From: Bacillota bacterium
GTDB lineage: Bacteria; Bacillota; Clostridia; Peptostreptococcales; Anaerovoracaceae
Assembly: GCA_017523605.1 (NCBI GenBank)
Contig: JAFWVZ010000253.1
Location: 1 to 5,810, forward strand
DNA length: 5,810 nucleotides
Reading direction: 5' to 3'
The notes under the pieces are model-generated. The model made no database searches, had not been told where the DNA came from, and was given only the letters and a program-made list of their open reading frames with translations. Positions 5,185-5,810 of the stretch are shown here, piece by piece. Made by a program: the position numbers and the translations under genes. Within the stretch, counting starts at the first letter, position 1; each line of letters opens with the position of its first letter.

Positions 5185-5330
5185 TTATCTTAGAGATGAT
5201 CCGACTGATCAGGGATCTCAGGTCCGGCGCGTTTATTTACCGCTCCAACTACCTGAAAGAGGTAGACAGGGAGTACAGATCGTTTCTTGCAGAAAAAGGG
5301 ATCACCACCCTTAGAAAACGGCAATGCTGA
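5181..5330 (+). CDS. Small basic protein, translationally coupled to the Sel1 gene (49 aa)
   Basis: I recognise no family. The ATG overlaps the Sel1 stop in an ATGA arrangement, and GGAGGAGG (5163-5170) lies ten bases upstream inside the Sel1 gene; both favour real, coupled translation. The protein begins MIILEMIRLIRDLRSGAFIY and ends TTLRKRQC. The first half could form an amphipathic helix; the whole is rich in Arg and Lys with scattered Glu. There is no clear membrane segment or signal peptide. An acidic-tailed Sel1 protein followed by a basic small protein might be binding partners, but that is only inference. Confidence 0.6.
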   Translation: MIILEMIRLIRDLRSGAFIYRSNYLKEVDREYRSFLAEKGITTLRKRQC

Positions 5331-5410
5331 CCTGCCGAACGTAGAAAAGCTGCAATAAAAGCGCAGCAGATGCGGATTTGTGCGCATTTTGAATGAGTAA
5401 GTGAAGAAAA

Positions 5411-5447
5411 TGCGTCCCGAAAACTGTTATATGACTTGCGGGACGCA
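5411..5447. repeat. Hairpin 7 (array B)
   Basis: TGCGTCCCG (5411-5419) pairs perfectly with CGGGACGCA (5439-5447), with a 19-base loop, followed by a run of A as after hairpins 1 and 4. The innermost pair is G-C where hairpin 4 has G-T. Upstream, CATTTTGAATGAGT (5385-5398) is a diverged form of the shared element. Confidence 0.87.
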
Positions 5448-5474
5448 GAAAAAACTGTGATTCAGGTTGAAAAC

Positions 5475-5520
5475 TGCGTCTCAAAGCCAAAGTCTGTCGG
5501 CAAATGGGACGCATGTTTTT
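5475..5520. terminator. Hairpin 8 (array B), terminator-like on the + strand
   Basis: TGCGTCTCA (5475-5483) pairs with TGGGACGCA (5505-5513) with one G-T wobble. The 21-base loop has an inner GCC/GGC. A T run (5516-5520) follows two bases after the stem. It shares the GCGTCTCA variant and the middle position with hairpin 2, and could end transcription of the Sel1 pair. Confidence 0.55.
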
Positions 5521-5558
5521 ATTGAAACATCTAGTTTTTCAGCGATTTGAGGCTTTAG

Positions 5559-5575
5559 TTCATTTCTGAGTGGGA
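5559..5575 (+). promoter_or_regulatory. Conserved element upstream of hairpin 9
   Basis: TTCATTTCTGAGTGGGA occupies the same place relative to hairpin 9 as TTCATTTTTGAATGGGA does to hairpin 6. The GTGGGA could pair with the TCCC of the adjacent left arm, competing with the main hairpin. Confidence 0.5.
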
Positions 5576-5580
5576 TCTTT

Positions 5581-5619
5581 ATGCGTCCCGGTTTGTATAA
5601 ACGATGATCCGGGACGCAT
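5581..5619. repeat. Hairpin 9 (array B), longest stem
   Basis: ATGCGTCCCGG (5581-5591) pairs perfectly over 11 bases with CCGGGACGCAT (5609-5619) around 17 unpaired bases. Measured at the family's core stem, the loop is 19 bases, as in hairpin 7. It lies about 50 bases before the insertion sequence. Confidence 0.88.
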
Positions 5620-5677
5620 CTTCCGCAGATTACAAGAGCCTCGTTTCCTGTAAAGTAAAACCCCGCGTTTTGAAGTG

Positions 5678-5716
5678 AACCCCTTTCGTTAGACAAAAAC
5701 TCTAATGAAAGGGGTT
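5678..5716 (+). promoter_or_regulatory. IS-end hairpin that can hide the transposase ribosome site
   Basis: AACCCCTTTCGTTAGA (5678-5693) pairs with TCTAATGAAAGGGGTT (5701-5716) over 16 positions with one G-T wobble and a seven-base loop. The right arm contains AAAGGGG, the ribosome site for ATG 5722. Transcripts entering from outside would fold this hairpin and block translation, as known for other insertion sequences. The TTTT after it could also terminate incoming transcription. Confidence 0.7.
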
Positions 5717-5721
5717 TTAAT

Positions 5722-5810
5722 ATGTCAGGAAAAAGGAAGTATTTTGATGAATTCAAATTGAAAATTGTTCAAGAATACTTAGAAGGAAATTCTGGAGGAT
5801 ATAGAATTCT
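5722..5810 (+). CDS. IS3-family transposase OrfA, N-terminus (partial)
   Basis: Only the first 29 codons are in the window, beginning MSGKRKYFDEFKLKIVQEYL and running on through EGNSGGYRI. This is the start of the helix-turn-helix domain of IS3/IS150-type OrfA proteins (R-K-Y-x-x-E-F-K-x-K-I-V-x-E-Y), which bind the element's terminal repeats. In this family OrfA is normally fused by a -1 frameshift to OrfB, which carries the DDE catalytic domain; that part is beyond the edge. The ribosome site AAAGGGG lies seven bases upstream, inside the hairpin at 5678-5716. Whether the element is intact cannot be told. Confidence 0.85.
   Translation, partial: MSGKRKYFDEFKLKIVQEYLEGNSGGYRI

Larger units (their letters stand above)
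5411..5619. repeat. Array B: three hairpins of the same family as array A
   Basis: Left arms start at 5412, 5476 and 5583, giving spacings of 64 and 107 bases against 65 and 107 for hairpins 4-6. Beyond the arms, the spacer between hairpins 8 and 9 aligns with that between hairpins 5 and 6: ATATCGAGTTTTTAG (3286-3300) against ACATCTAGTTTTTC (5527-5540), then a shared TTCATTT...GARTGGGA element. The two segments are therefore diverged copies of one unit about 210 bases long. No convincing gene is present in 5331-5721. Confidence 0.85.
5671..5810 (+). mobile_element. Left end of an IS3-family (IS150-like) insertion sequence, truncated by window edge
   Basis: The element carries the start of an IS3-type orfA. 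The likely left end begins TGAAGTGAACCCC at 5671, with the 5'-TG typical of IS3 termini; the exact boundary and target duplication cannot be set without the right end. The visible part is AT-rich relative to the Sel1 and serpin genes. It lies about 50 bases beyond the last hairpin of array B. Confidence 0.75.

Noticed and set aside
2926..5619. Integron attC sites
   Set aside because: The hairpins lack the GTTRRRY core and the R/L box arrangement, they follow one another without cassettes, and no integrase is present.
2926..5619. Retron or reverse-transcriptase-linked non-coding RNA
   Set aside because: Folded repeats would fit, but no reverse transcriptase gene is in the window; this cannot be supported from here.

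Overview
The window looks like part of a low-GC Gram-positive (Firmicutes, class Clostridia) chromosome. The reasons are strong Shine-Dalgarno sites, a lipoprotein-type secreted serpin ending in a GTVYQP-like tail, an Ltp-family repeat protein and an IS3-family insertion sequence. All supported genes read on the + strand. Composition is patchy: the Ltp gene (1-429) and the IS end (from about 5671) are visibly AT-rich, the serpin and Sel1 genes are GC-rich, and the intergenic arrays are AT-rich.

Region 1 (1-2811) is a close-packed run of four genes. It starts with the C-terminal part of an Ltp-family protein with three 50-residue repeats. Next is a broken gene for a two-helix membrane protein with a C-terminal zinc ribbon (450-816). 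Then comes an unrecognised 140-residue coiled-coil protein with a duplicated 26-residue C-terminal motif (831-1253), and finally a serpin-family lipoprotein (1273-2811). Gaps are 20, 14 and 19 bases, so co-transcription is plausible. The set reads as cell-surface or envelope functions.

Region 2 (2812-3580) has no convincing gene. Right after the serpin stop lies a 25-base exact copy of the first codons of the downstream exonuclease gene. Six long hairpins follow (2926-3377), with a nearly constant stem (GYGTCCCR/YGGGACRC), loops of 20-21 bases with variable sequence, and regular spacing. An extended -10 promoter (3509-3537) closes the gap.

Region 3 (3581-5330) holds a DEDDh 3'-5' exonuclease, then a hairpin and a second promoter, a cytoplasmic Sel1-repeat protein, and a 49-residue protein overlapping the Sel1 stop by four bases.

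Region 4 (5331-5810) has three more hairpins of the same family (5411-5619), with the same order and spacing as hairpins 4-6. The left end of an IS3/IS150-like element follows, with the first 29 codons of its transposase.

The most unusual signal is the family of nine hairpins flanking the exonuclease-Sel1 module. Stem changes compensate each other (T-A versus C-G at one position), two hairpin classes alternate, and spacings recur at 64-65 and 107 bases. This suggests selected RNA or single-stranded DNA structure, or paired protein-binding sites. I do not recognise the family, and its function is unknown.
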